This document shows positions 1 to 10,756 of a DNA stretch of 64,000 nucleotides, one piece after another; within the stretch, counting starts at the first letter, position 1, and every line of letters begins with the position of its first letter. The DNA is from Microglena sp. YARC (taxonomy: Eukaryota > Chlorophyta > Chlorophyceae > Chlamydomonadales > Chlamydomonadaceae). The notes under the pieces were generated by a model. That model was not told the origin of the DNA. It did not search any database and saw only the letters and a list, made by a program, of their open reading frames with translations. Position numbers and translations under genes: made by a program. The DNA is taken from contig CM039463.1 of the NCBI GenBank assembly GCA_022414725.1, positions 52,529,405-52,593,404 of the forward strand. The letters are read 5' to 3'.

Positions 1-180
1 TACTTTCTAGTAAACCCTGGCTTCAGTCCGTTGCAATTGATCCCGTTGCCACCTGTTGCTCCGAAAGCCAACTGTCTCCGCCAATTTCCCGCGTCCCTTG
101 CGACGCACCTAGAACTTGATATTGCTGACATTGGTAATTAATATCATTACATTGTGGGTTAGGTATCATACTGTTTTTTA
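1..180. repeat. Fragment of a low-copy dispersed repeat
   Basis: No gene is seen here. Bases about 45-120 match 54424-54500 in the same order: TTGCCAC, TTGCTCC, CTCCGCCAATTT, a GACGC block, then TAGAACTT. The two copies are diverged and lie over 54 kb apart. The nature of the element is unknown. Confidence 0.5.
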
Positions 181-209
181 TTGGTGAAATTGGTAATTAA
201 TGTCATTAT

Positions 210-310
210 AATGTTATACTGCTTATTTCCTGCCCACCCCACCCCCCACCCCCCCACCCCACCCACCCCACCCCATATATATTTTTATATGTATATATAC
301 ATATATATAT
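210..310. repeat. C-rich run (CCCCACC) and TA microsatellite
   Basis: A CCCCACC-type run at about 230-275 is followed by a TA-rich microsatellite up to 310. It sits just past the donor of the candidate minus-strand exon at 334-461, so it is G-rich in that exon's sense. Confidence 0.6.
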
Positions 311-333
311 TAAAGCAACTGATAGACACCTAC

Positions 334-461
334 CTTATAGCGATACTTCATATCTTTACGGCCCTTATCAGTGCATGACAGGTCCGCCTTTTTTCCGGCT
401 TTCATATTTTGGGATAGCCAAGCCGCCGTAGGTTGCGTGGAGTTGTTGGTTGCAACAGCCA
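334..461 (-). CDS. Candidate internal exon of an unrecognised minus-strand gene
   Basis: On the minus strand an open segment is bounded by an acceptor (CGCCACAG) and a donor (GTAGGTG). Two leading bases plus 42 codons fit exactly. The peptide starts AVATNNSTQPTAAW, is Lys-rich, and ends KYRYK. I recognise no family. Support comes from the splice sites and from diverged copies of its acceptor edge upstream at 480-1075, the pattern seen at proven exons elsewhere in this window. The remaining exons would lie to the left of the window and possibly near 1100-1290. It could be a chance open frame. Confidence 0.4.
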
Positions 462-479
462 CTGTGGCGGGGGAGGGGG

Positions 480-1075
480 TGGGTCCTGGGAGAGGGCGGA
501 TCTGGGGGTGGTGCTGCATCCTGGGTGAGTGGTGGGTAAGGGTGTTGGAAGTGTTAGGTGACGGTGGGGGTGGTGGTGGTGATGGGGTGGAGTGGGGGGG
601 GGGGGATACAAGAGCCATGGTGGCTGTGGTAGCAGTGGAAGCGGTGGAAGCGGTGGCGGAGGGTGGGTGGGTGGGTGTGGGGGGGGGGGTCCTGGGGAGA
701 GGGCGGCTCTGTGGGTGGTGGCTGCATCCTGGGAGAGTGTGTGTGTGAGGGTGTTGCGTGTGTTAGGTGACGGTGTGAGTGTGTGTGTGTGGGGGGGGGG
801 AGTGGGGGGGGGGGCAAGAGCCATGGTGGCAGTGTAGCAGTGGAAGCGGTGGAGGGGGTGGGTCCTGGGGAGAGGGCCTGAGAGCTGGGAGGGCGGCTCT
901 GAGGGTGGTGGCTGCATCCTGGTTTAGTGGGTTGGTTGAGGTGTGTATGTTGGGGTGCAGGTGTGGGCGCACGGGTGGGTGAGGGTGTTGGGTGTGTTAG
1001 GTGACGGTGTGTGTGTGTGTATGTATGTATGTAAGTGTGTGTGTGGGGGGGGGGGGGGGGGGGGGGGGGGGATTG
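480..1075. repeat. G/GT-rich tandem array, about 210-bp unit, three copies
   Basis: Three imperfect units each carry GGGCGG-CTCT, a GTGGCTGCATCCTGG block, a TTAGGTGACGGTGTG block and an AGCCATGGTGGC block. The array ends in a G tract at about 1043-1071. On the minus strand the AGCCATGG blocks resemble the acceptor edge of the 334-461 exon, so this is probably an exon-edge array in its upstream intron. Confidence 0.6.
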
Positions 1076-2385
1076 TATACAACTCCCATGCACAAACTGA
1101 ATCCGCTGTATCGAAATGAACAAGTGCAACCAACCCAGTGGTGTTTGGTTAAGGTTGTTAGCTCAACCAACACGATACGTGTATCCCCTCTTACTCTGGC
1201 AGATGCTCCCAGGCATTCCTCTGACACGTCCAAGAGACTTCGGCTCCGCTTCCCCAGCATCTCACGCAAATCGCACGTCCGCTTCAAAAGCTATATCGGC
1301 TCCAAGCTGTTGAACATGCAAGCTGCCTTGTTCGAGCTATTTATCGCAGCGGCTAAATATTTATCGCAACTCCGCCCCCTGGATTGTGAGCGACTTGCAT
1401 GCTTCGGCTATTAACAAATCTCGATGCGTTACTGCAGTCGGAAACGAAAACTGAGGAAATGAAAGAACTTGGCGTGGCTTCAATGTCCACACTTGTTGTG
1501 GGGCACTGTCAGTGTTGTTAGATTAGCATTAGCACTAGCTATACTTTACGTTGTCGGCGCAGCCGGTCTCCTTGAATCGAGCATGTAGTACTTGTTTTCC
1601 AATGCTTGCCATGCGTGCCATGCTTGGTATGCTTTGGCAGCTTGCCAGGCTTGGCCGGGCTTGGCTTGGACCCAGACCAGAACTAAAGATCTGCCCACCC
1701 ACCGCTGCCCACCGAGATCTGACCCCGGCACCGTGACCCCGGCTGAGACCCCCCTCAGGTCTGCCCAGGTGGTCTGCCCGGGTCTGCCCTCATGCCACAG
1801 TCTTGACCCAGGCCGACCCAGGCTCTGGTCGCCCCTGGTCTTGACTCAAGACGATGAAGTACGATTTCATGTACCGGACTTCCCGCATTGGTTTCTCGCT
1901 GCTGCTCACGATGCGCGCTGACGCGTGTCCCTCGTAACTTCAACGAGGCTACTTCCTCTCTCCCCTATGGTTCCCCTTCCAAGTCCGCAAGCTCGCACGT
2001 TGTCTGTTTCCCTCCAACCCTAGGGCTGCTAATTATAGCACTCCCCTCGACCCCGCTGGCCATGCTTCTGAGCGCATGAGTTCCTAGGCTAGCTCGTTTG
2101 TACTAACAACTATCAACTAGGCACATAAGCATAATAAGTCTTCCGGAAGCTGCATTTCTCTTTCTTCCAAACGCTGCTTAACTCCTCCTGCGATATTTTC
2201 GCCAATTGCCCTAAGGCTGGAACGTCGCGTCAACTAACCTGGCCCTAGCTTGCTCAAGCATCTCGGAGCATCCTGGTCACTGGCATTAGAGTAACCTGGG
2301 AAACCTATGGCTACCCGACATAGGAGGTGATAAAAAGACTAAGACAAAGGCAGCCCCAAAAATAATTGTGAATCAACTGCTTGCT
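1076..2385. other. No convincing gene; mixed single-copy sequence
   Basis: Open frames exist on both strands around 1080-1410 but none has a recognisable domain or a clear pair of splice sites. A minus-strand frame starting at about 1287 could be a first exon for the gene at 334-461, but no good donor is seen. At 1595-1670 there is a short TTGGC/CATGC-rich repeat like that at 17425-17590. Confidence 0.4.
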
Positions 2386-2685
2386 CACTGTTCTCACTTT
2401 TAGACCCTTCCACATTCAACATACACACACATGCCACAATCCTGGTATCACCACGCTCACAACAAACACACACACAACAACCCAAACACCACTACACACA
2501 TACAAACACACATACATACACACATACAAACACGCACACGCACAGTCTCAAACTCACATATATAAATGGAAAAAAAAGTTGCACATTCACATACATACGA
2601 AAACCCAAACATCGCCACGCACATACACACACACAAATAAACACACACACACAAACACAATCATACACATGCAACATGTTAGGTT
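2386..2685. repeat. CA-rich low-complexity sequence
   Basis: Interrupted CACACA and CATACA runs. No coding signal. Confidence 0.7.
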
Positions 2686-2689
2686 GCAC

Positions 2690-3756
2690 TCGCACTGCTT
2701 GCCCACTGTGTTCAACTACACCAATGCAATACATATGGACATACCACCACCACCAACAACTATAACATAGTGTAATGATATCACACTCATACATACATAA
2801 ACAAGAGTCACTACTACCTGATAACTCCATTCTTTACGTGCACATGAATACACAACTACTACCAACAACAACAACAACCACAACAACAGCACTTACAAAA
2901 GCAGCAACCCTACCACCAAAAACAACAAAATGTAATGATATTACACTCATACATGCGTAAACAAGTGTCACTACTGCCTGATAACTCAATTCTTTGTGTA
3001 CACATGAAGACACCACTACTACCATCACCACCAACAACAACAACAACACTTACAAAAGCAGCAACCCCACCACAAAAAACAACAAAATGTAATGATCTTA
3101 CACTCATACATACGTAAACAAGTGTCTCTAAAACTTGATAGCTCCATTTTTTACGTACGCATGAATACACCACTTCTACCACCAACAACAACCACAAGAA
3201 CAGCACTTACAAAAGCAGCAACAACAGTACCAAAAAGGAACAAAATGTAATGATCTTACACTCATACGTAAACAAGTGTCTCTACAACTTGATAGCTCCA
3301 TTTTTCTGTACGCATGAATATACCACTACTGCCTACAACAACAACACTAACAATAACAATAACAGCAGCAACAATGACACTTACAAAAGCAGCAACATGA
3401 AAACCAACACCAACAAAATATAATGATATCACACTCATACAGACATAAACACGTGTCACTACTAACTGACTACTAAAAACAAATTGTAAGCATGAATATA
3501 CAATTACTTACAACAACAACAACAACAATAACAACAATAACAACAACAACAACAACAACAACGATAACACAGACACTAACAAAAATAGCAACAGCACCAC
3601 GAATACCACCACCAACGACAACAATATAGTGTAATGATATCATATCCGTACAGAGACAAACAAGTGTCACTGCTGCTTGCTAATTATGCCATGGCAATAC
3701 ACATTAACATACCAGCACCAACACCAACAACTCCAAATCAACACCAACAACTCCAA

Positions 3757-3793
<37 letters not shown>

Positions 3794-4090
3794 GCAATCA
3801 TAACAGCAACACCACCACCAACAGCAACAACATAGTGTAATGATATCACATTCATACAGAGACAAACAAGTGTCACTGCTGCTTGCTAATTATACCATGG
3901 CAATACACATGAACATACCACCACCAACAGCAACAACAACAACAATAACACTTAAAATATAACTTACAACAACAACAACAACAATAACAACAACAACAAC
4001 ATATTATGGTGATATAGCACTCATGCAGACGCAAACAAGCGTCACTGCTACATAGTATCTATAATTTTTCGAAACGCACGAATATACCAC
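2690..4090. repeat. Tandem array, about eight units of 150-210 bp, with CAA microsatellites
   Basis: Each unit holds a conserved block reading approximately GTAATGATATCACACTCATA, then AAACAAGTGTCACT, then CTTGCTAATTATGCC or CTGATAACTCC. Units are separated by CAA and CCA microsatellites of varying length. Conserved blocks begin near 2770, 2933, 3090, 3248, 3421, 3631, 3838 and 4009. It lies upstream of the first identified bZIP exon and may be copies of an undetected 5' exon edge. Confidence 0.75.
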
Positions 4091-4094
4091 CACC

Positions 4095-5177
4095 AACAAC
4101 AACAACAACATGCCGCAAACACACTCACACACCGGTTTATTATGGAGTGGTATGAACAAGGGACCCAATCCAACCTGCACCACACACACCAACAACAACA
4201 ACAACATGCCGCAAACACACTCACACACCGGTTCATTATGGAGTGGTATAAACAAGGGACCCAATCCAACCTGCACCACACACCACACACCACCACACCA
4301 CACCAACCCACACCAACCCACACTGAGTCCCACACACCACCACACACCACCCTACCCTATCCCATCAAATCCTACCCCACACCACCACACCACCTCCCCC
4401 CTCCTTGTTTCCCTCATACTCCCTGCCTATATCCGTTCCACCCTCGCAAACACTGACTCACTTACACACATACATACACTGAATCACACACAAACACACA
4501 CACACACATACACGCGCTCACACACACTCACTACCACCACATCACACCACACCACCTCCCCCCTCCTTGTTTCCCTCACAGTCCCTGCCTGTATATGTTC
4601 CACCCTCGTACACACACTCACTCACACTCACTCACAAGCACACACTCTCAAACACACACCACCCCATCACACCACACCACCTTCCCCCTCCTTGTTCCCC
4701 CCACACGCCCTGCATATATCCGTTCCAACCCCACACACACTGACACACACCGAATCACACACACACTGAATCACACACGCACTCACACACAACTCACACA
4801 CGCACACAAGCGCACTCGCACTCTCACTCACACGCATTCACACACACACACAAAATCATACACACACACTCGCTCACACACGCAAACGCACACACACACA
4901 TGCACACACACACGCAAACACACACTCATTCACACACACACACTCACACACGCCTCTCACACTAGCACACACTCACGCACATTCACACACTCACACACAC
5001 TCACACACACAAACAAACCAACACACACATACACACGCACACTCACTCACACACACACACACACACATACACATAGGCACGCACACACACACACTCACGC
5101 TCACACACACACTCTAACACACTCACACACTAGCACCCTCTCACAATCACTCACACACTGATTCCCTGTCCATGCAG
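4095..5177. repeat. CA-rich repeats with two copies of the bZIP exon acceptor edge
   Basis: Mostly CACACT/CACACA repeats. Two units at about 4110-4165 and 4207-4270 contain GGGACCCAATCCAACCTG, a diverged copy of the start of the exon at 5178 (GGACCCAGTCAGACCTGGG). Three CCCTGCMTRTAT-type blocks at about 4410, 4585 and 4708 resemble the sequence just before that acceptor. Confidence 0.65.
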
Positions 5178-5244
5178 GACCCAGTCAGACCTGGGCCCAT
5201 GGGACTTGAATGATCCAACTTTCGACCTCTCCAACTTAGAAGGG
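5178..5244 (+). CDS. bZIP gene, first identified exon
   Basis: Acceptor CCATGCAG, donor GTGAGT. One base plus 22 codons, acidic and aromatic ([19 protein letters not shown]). The only ATG in the exon is out of frame, so translation must begin in an unidentified exon further left. Confidence 0.85.
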
Positions 5245-5944
5245 GTGAGTATGTTTGCTTGTGTGTGAGGGTGTGTGAGGGTGTTGTTGTTGTTGTGTGC
5301 GTGAGAGGGTGTTGGTGTTGTGTGTGTGAGGGTGTTGGTGTTGTTGTGTATGTGTGTTTGTGAGGGTGTCGGTGTTGTTGTATGTGTGTGAGGGTGTTGG
5401 TGTTGCTGTGTACGTGTGTGTGTGAGGGTGTCGGTGTTGTTGTATGTGTGTGAGGGTATTGCTGTGTACGTGTGTGTGTGTGTGAGCGTGTTGATGTTGT
5501 TGTGTATGTGAGTGAGGGTGCTGTTGTTGTGTGTGTGTGTGTGTGAGTGTGTGTGTGAGTGAGGGTGCTGGTTTTGTTGTGTATGTGTGTGTTTGTGTGA
5601 GGGTGTTGGTGTTGTTGTGTGTGTGAGTGAGGGTGCTGGTGTTGTTGTGTGTGTGTGTGAGGGTGTGAGGGTGCTGGTGCTGTTGTGAATGTGTGTGAGG
5701 GTGTTGGTGTTGTTGTGCATGTGTGTGTGAGGGTGTTGGTGTTGTGTGTGTGTGAGGGTGTTGATGTGTGTGTGTGAGGGTGTTGGTGTTATGTGTGTGT
5801 GAGGGTGAGGGTGTTGGTGTTTGTGTGTGTGTGAGGTTGTTGGTGTTGTGTGTGTGTGTGAGGGTGTTGGTATTGTTGTGTGTTTGTGTGAGGGTGTTGG
5901 TGAGGGTTTTGATGTTGTGTGTGTGTTGTGGGTGCTGGTGTTGT

Positions 5945-5995
<51 letters not shown>

Positions 5996-6054
5996 AAGAG
6001 TGTTGATGTTGTTGTGTGTGTGAGAGGGTGTGTGTTAGGGTGTTATTGTGTGTT

Positions 6055-6086
<32 letters not shown>

Positions 6087-6171
6087 TGTTGGTGTTGTTG
6101 TGTTGGTGTATGAGGGTGTTGATGTTGTTGTGTGTGTGTGAGGGTGTGTGTTAGGGTGTTGGTGCTTTTGT

Positions 6172-6208
<37 letters not shown>

Positions 6209-6758
6209 AGGGTGTGAGGGTGTTGGTGGTGTTGTGTGTGTGTGTGTGAGGGTGTGTGTTAGGGTGTTGGTGGTGTTGTGTGTCTGTGTGTGTGTGTGTG
6301 AGGGTGTTGATGTTGTTGTGTGTGTGAGGGTGTGTGTGTGAGATGGTGTTGGTGTTGGTGTGTGTGAGGGTGCTGGTGTTATTGTGTGTGAGGGTGCGCG
6401 TTAGGGTGTGTGTGTGAGAGATGGTGTTGGTGATGTTGTGTGTGTGTGTGAGAGCGTGTGTGTTAGGGTGTTGGTGTGTGTGTTTGAGGGTGTTGATGTT
6501 GTTGTTGTGTGTGTGTTAGGGTGTTGGTGTTTTGTGTGTGTGTGTGTGTGAGAGATGGTGTTGGTGTTGTGTGTGTGTGAGAGAGATGGTGTTGTTGTGT
6601 GTGTGTGAGGGTGTTGGTGTTATTGTGTGTGTGTGTGTGAGGGTGAGGGTGAGAGGGTGTTGGTGACTTGCTCTCTGGTGTAAGGGTTGGTGATATAATT
6701 GCTGCTGCTACTGCTGTTGGTGATATTCCCTCTTGTGTGACGGTTGATGATATATAAC

Positions 6759-6790
<32 letters not shown>

Positions 6791-6906
6791 ATATACAATT
6801 GGTGGTGGCACTACTGCTGCTTCTGCTGCTGCTTCTTCTGCTGCTGTTGATGATGTATAAGTGGTGGTACTGATGATGATATATCTACACACACCACCAA
6901 TACTAA

Positions 6907-6939
<33 letters not shown>

Positions 6940-7982
6940 GTATTGGTGGTGTTGCTGCTGCTGCTGCTACTGCTGTTGATGACTTGACCTACGAGTGTTA
7001 GTGACTGACCCTCTTGTGTAAGGGTTTATGACATGTAAATGGTGGTGGTGATCATGTATAATGCTGATCATATGTAATTGGTGCTGCTGCTGCTGCTGCT
7101 GCTACCACTCTCCCTCCCCCCCCCCCCCCCCCCCCCCCCCTACACACCCCTACACACCCCACCCCTCCCACTCCTCACCCTTCACCCTCACCACTCACCC
7201 TCACCCCCCATACACACCCCACATCTCATACCCTTCAACTTGGGCTGCATGTGGATGGGAAGCCTAAAGCCAGATTATGATGGCCAGGAGAAGGGGGGGG
7301 CGGGGGGGAGGAGCCATCCCCTCTGAGCTCTCTACCACAACTGTCCTGGATCGCCCTCACCACTTATCACTCAACCACACCACTAACCCTCAACCCTGAC
7401 CCTACCACCCTTCCAGCCATTCAACCTAGATGGCATGTAGCTGGGAAGCATTCTAGAGCCAGCGTAGGATGGCCTGGGGGAAAGCATCACCCTCACCACT
7501 CACCATCACCACTTCCACCCCTCACCACTCCCACCCCTCGCCACTCCAACCCCTCACCACTCTCACCCCTCCAGCCATTCAACCTAGATGGCATGCAGCT
7601 GGGAAGTATCCTAGAGCCCGAGGAACCCGCCCCATCCGAGCCCTCCTCCGGACCCCCACACTACCACGACGAAGGCAACCTGTCACCTAGAGCGTATGGC
7701 ACGGCTGCAAGTGCGGCAATGCAGGATGGGCAGCCGACGTTGCAACGATCGGCGTCTTTCCCGAAGCTTAGCCGTGGCAGTGAGGGTAGGAGCAGGAGGG
7801 ACCGGCCGCTGAAGGCTGTACCAGCCTGCACCAAGGTGGACCCCTCACTTATGTTGCTTGATCCAAAGCGGGCCAAGCGCATTCTGGCAAACAGAGAGGT
7901 AGGCAGGAGGTGTGTGTGTGGGGGGGGGGGGGGAGGGGGGGGGGGGCTTCAACGACTCTTTACTAAACCATTATCTAATGTA

Positions 7983-8026
<44 letters not shown>

Positions 8027-10277
8027 GACAGGAGGTGTGTGTCTGGGGGAGGGGTGGTGTGGGTGTGGGTGGGGGGGGGGGGGGGGATAGTAGCGCGTGG
8101 GAGGCTTTGTCTTATCTTCAACTACTGTTTTTACTATCATCCAACATATCACAACACCTGCTTACCATATTACATATGGAGGTCCTACACCCCCTTGTTA
8201 TCCTTGCCATTCATCCCTTCTCACCCTTGCCACCCTTATCATTCATCCCTTATCACCCTTGTCACTCTTATCACCCTTATCATTCATCCCTTATCACCCT
8301 TATAATTCATCCCTTATCACCCTTATCATTCATCCCTTATCACCCTTATCACCCTTATCATTCATCCCTTATCACCCTCGCCACCCTTATCATTCATCTC
8401 TTATCACCCTTATCATTCATCCCTTATCACCCTCGCCACCCTTATCATTCATCCCTTATCACCCTTATCATTCATCCCTTCTCACCCTTGCCACCCTTAT
8501 CATTCATCTCTTCTCACCCTTATCACCCTTATCATTCATCCCTTCTCACCCTGGCCACCCTTATCATTCATCCCTTCTCACCCTTGCCACCCTTATCATT
8601 CATCCCTTGTCACCCTTATCATGTATCCCTTCTCACCCTTTCTACCCATGTCACTTTTCCATCCATCCCTGCTAAGCCCTCCTACCTTTGTCACCCTTGC
8701 CACCCTTATCATTCAGCCCTTCTCACCCTTGTTACCCTTGTCACCCTTATCATTCAGCCCTTGTCTCCCTTCCTTCCCTTTTCACCCTTCCCGCCCTTTC
8801 CATTCATCCCTGCTAAGCCTTCCTACCTTTGTCACCCTTGTCACCCTTATCATTCAGCCCTTCTCATCCTTTCTACCCTTGCCACCCTTATCATTCAACC
8901 CTTGCCTCCCTTCCTTCCCTTTTCACCCTTCCTGCCCTTGCCATTCATACACACAGAGTGCAGCCAAGTCTAAAGACAGGAAGCAGAAGTACACTAGCCA
9001 ACTGCAAGACGAGAGCAGTACATATGAGGCTGAACTGGCCGGCCATCGAAACAGGGCTGTGGAAATCCGGGAACAGAACTGTGTACTGGAGCACTACGCA
9101 AGTGAGATGGCGGCAAGGGCAGCTGAATTGCAGCGTCTGATTCAGACTGCCGATGAGGATAATGCCAGCCTTAAGGCAAAGCTGTTTGCGATGCAGGTGG
9201 GTGGGGTGTGTGGGGGGGGGGGAGTGGGCAGAAAGGTTGTTTGAGTGTTTCAGTGGAGTGCTTGAGGTATGAGTGTAACAGTGGAGTGAGGTATGTGAGA
9301 GGGGGGAGGGGGGGGTCTGCTGCTGCAGGCTCTATCTCCACCTATAATCTCTAACCAACTACTAACCACCTTCTACCAATTATCAACTGTCCCTAACCAC
9401 CTCCAACCACCTCCTCCTCCAGACTGCTCTTGGCATGGCTAAGAAGCTCCCATTCGTTGCTCATGAGACCCCACACAAGCCCCTTGTCGCAATACCGGAG
9501 CCCCCTCTGTCGCACCTATACAATCCAGACTCCTCCCCTCTTGCGACTCAAGCTGCAACCGTCCCACCCGACAGCATGGCAGATCCCGACAGGCAGGCCC
9601 CCCAAGCGCAGGCCATTGTTGGGCTGGACTTGGGCGAGGGGCCAGCTAGCATGGGTGCCTTCGCAGCCAACCAATCTGGCCCTCCAACTTTTGGGGTGGT
9701 CAACAACATGATTGGGACCCCCCCACAAAAGAACCCGATGCTTAACCCGTTTTCCCAGGTCAAGTCTGTCCCTGGTGCATGTCAGCCGCACTTCCAACCG
9801 CACTTTTCCGCCTCCAAGCCCCCCAAGCCATGGGGGGCCTCGCCCCCCATGAGCACACTCCCCATGCAGCCCACTTCGATGGGCATGCAGGGCCAACAGC
9901 TAGCTTCGGTCGGCATGCAGAGCATGAAGTTACAGAACATGCAGCCGGCTCACTCCATGGGAATGGGTAACTATGGGACCACTCCCGGCCTAAGCTCCCC
10001 TCCGCCCATACCGGGGAGCTACGAGACCTCTACAGGCCTAAGCCCTCCTCCAGCCTTGCAGGGCAGGCCCTCCCCCGGGGGCCGAGAGCCTCCCCCCTAC
10101 CTCCCAATGGCTGGGGGGCAGCAGATGGATACGGGGCCGGCCCCAATGGATGGAGACCACCTCATCAACCCCCTTATACCGGATTCATACATCAACTATA
10201 GGGATCCTATGTCGAATATGTTTATGGACCACGAGCTTAACCTAGCTACCAATGACATGGATCTGTTCATGCCGTAA
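5178..10277 (+). CDS. bZIP transcription factor, plant group-I (VIP1/RF2a-like), 5'-incomplete, four exons
   Basis: Exons 5178-5244, 7575-7898, 8957-9196 and 9423-10277 join in phase to give 494 aa plus stop; the first base completes a codon from a missing upstream exon. The protein starts acidic ([13 protein letters not shown]). It carries a basic region at about 118-145 with [13 protein letters not shown] followed by [12 protein letters not shown]. Asn128-x7-Lys136 is the group-I signature, where Lys replaces the usual Arg; Lys136-x9-Leu146 starts the zipper. The heptad positions are L146, Y153, H160, I167, L174, M181 and L188, so the zipper is degenerate in its first half. The long C-terminus is rich in Pro, Met, Gln and Gly, as in activation domains. 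The likely role is a nuclear, dimeric DNA-binding regulator; targets are unknown. Confidence 0.92.
5245..6660. repeat. GT-rich array in bZIP intron (GTGTGTGAGGGTGTTGGTGTTG)
   Basis: Roughly 27-40 bp units of GTGAGGGTGTTGGTGTTGTT with pure TG runs (for example 5948-5993). The array begins directly at the donor GTGAGT and looks like an amplified donor-proximal sequence. Long antisense open frames here (His/Thr-rich) are artefacts. Confidence 0.85.
6661..7224. repeat. Trinucleotide and TA microsatellites, then C-rich tract
   Basis: GCTGCT and GATGAT runs lie at about 6700-6860 and 6950-6980, a TA run at 6911-6939, GCTGCT again at 7082-7102, and a C homopolymer at about 7117-7140 followed by CACCCC repeats. 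Middle to acceptor side of bZIP intron 1. Confidence 0.8.
7225..7480 (+). repeat. Two decayed copies of the 5' edge of the bZIP exon at 7575
   Basis: At 7222-7285 and 7415-7475 the block TTCAAC-TNGGCTGCATGT / TTCAACCTAGATGGCATG is followed by CTGGGAAGC and a TAGAGCCAG segment. These match the first about 50 bases of the true exon. The first copy is the most diverged and the second the least. Confidence 0.8.
7575..7898 (+). CDS. bZIP gene exon carrying the N-terminal half of the basic region
   Basis: Acceptor CCCCTCCAG, donor GTAGGC, 108 codons in phase 0. It encodes a Ser/Pro-rich linker and ends with [13 protein letters not shown]. The intron therefore splits the DNA-binding helix between NRE and SAAK, as is common for plant bZIP genes. 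Confidence 0.92.
7899..8184. repeat. G tracts, GA microsatellite (about 7986-8022) and duplicated donor flank
   Basis: The sequence after the donor, GTAGGCAGGAGGTGTGTGTG, recurs at about 8023-8042 as GTAGACAGGAGGTGTGTGTC. Between the two lie two G runs and an uninterrupted GA run. Confidence 0.75.
8185..8945. repeat. Minisatellite CCCTTATCATTCATCCCTT, about 24-bp units
   Basis: Dozens of CACCCTTATCATTCATCCCT units form the acceptor-side half of the intron, ending at the acceptor CACACAG. The last unit (CCTTGCCATTCATAC) shows that the array derives from the pyrimidine-rich acceptor flank. Confidence 0.88.
8957..9196 (+). CDS. bZIP gene exon with second half of basic region and leucine zipper
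   Basis: Acceptor ACACACAG, donor GTGGGT, 80 codons in phase 0. [12 protein letters not shown] completes the basic region. The rest is a heptad coiled coil ending in [12 protein letters not shown]. Confidence 0.93.
9197..9422. other. bZIP intron 3, G-rich then CCAACCACC-rich
   Basis: A short intron with the composition switch seen throughout the window: GTGGGGTGTG and G tracts after the donor, CTAACCACC repeats before the acceptor CCTCCAG. Confidence 0.8.
9423..10277 (+). CDS. bZIP gene terminal exon, Pro/Met/Gln-rich C-terminus
   Basis: Acceptor CTCCTCCAG, 284 codons plus TAA in phase 0. Low-complexity Pro, Gly, Met and Gln segments dominate, with an acidic tail ([16 protein letters not shown]). 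This fits a transactivation region; no second domain is recognised. Confidence 0.92.
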   Translation, partial: TALGMAKKLPFVAHETPHKPLVAIPEPPLSHLYNPDSSPLATQAATVPPDSMADPDRQAPQAQAIVGLDLGEGPASMGAFAANQSGPPTFGVVNNMIGTPPQKNPMLNPFSQVKSVPGACQPHFQPHFSASKPPKPWGASPPMSTLPMQPTSMGMQGQQLASVGMQSMKLQNMQPAHSMGMGNYGTTPGLSSPPPIPGSYETSTGLSPPPALQGRPSPGGREPPPYLPMAGGQQMDTGPAPMDGDHLINPLIPDSYINYRDPMSNMFMDHELNLATNDMDLFMP

Positions 10278-10387
10278 ATATAATGTAGTATTCATGTTTT
10301 TTTAATATCAATGTATTGTTGGATGACTTGTATTTGTTTTTTGTGTATTGCTGATATGCCCTTCTTTATTTAATCACTGTATGTTAT
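10278..10387 (+). other. bZIP 3' flank / presumed 3' UTR
   Basis: AT-rich sequence after the stop codon with T runs. The poly(A) site cannot be placed from sequence. Confidence 0.4.
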
Positions 10388-10523
10388 GTTACAGTCCAGG
10401 AGTAGGCCAAATAGGCTCAAAAGGACTTGCCCAACCGTTAGGAAGAGCTTATAAAAGAAAAAGCTCTGATGAACTGAACCCCAAACAATCGTTTAACCGA
10501 CGGGGGCCCTGAGTTCGTGCCAC
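10388..10523 (-). mobile_element. Short retroposon copy (SINE-like, CATA-tailed family)
   Basis: On the plus strand it reads from GTTACAGTCCAGGAGTAGG through GGACTTGCCCAACCG and GATGAACTGAACCCCAAAC to GGGGGCCCTGAG. All copies share the GTTACAGTCC end, several preceded by TATG repeats, while the other end is variably truncated. The sense strand is therefore taken as minus, with a (CATA)n 3' tail. Confidence 0.7.
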
Positions 10524-10620
10524 AGTGATAATTTAATTCTACAATATAATCACTGTTATATATACCCTGCTTTGCATGTCTTTGGTTACATGGTCTATTG
10601 ACCTGCAGGCTGCTCAACGA

Positions 10621-10756
10621 CTGCGGGCAGAGTAAGCATGGGCAGTACCGTACATGCCTTAAGTATTGGCATACGGTTTGGCAAACGAATGCGGGCAGAG
10701 TAAGCATGGGCAGTACCGTACATGCCTTAAGTATTGGCATACGGTTTGGCAAACGA
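10621..10756. repeat. 68-bp perfect or near-perfect tandem duplication
   Basis: Two adjacent units containing GCGGGCAGAGTAAGCATGGG and CATACGGTTTGGCAAACGA. A nearly identical pair indicates a recent duplication. Confidence 0.9.

Noticed and set aside
1001..1414. 137-codon plus frame and 96-codon minus frame
   Set aside because: Both include the G tract or GT run; neither has a recognisable domain or clear splice sites, and they overlap on opposite strands.
4110..5161. His/Thr/Ser-rich open frames
   Set aside because: CA-rich microsatellite sequence before the bZIP exon.
5151..5997. Minus-strand His/Thr-rich open frames
   Set aside because: Antisense of the GT-rich donor-side bZIP intron.
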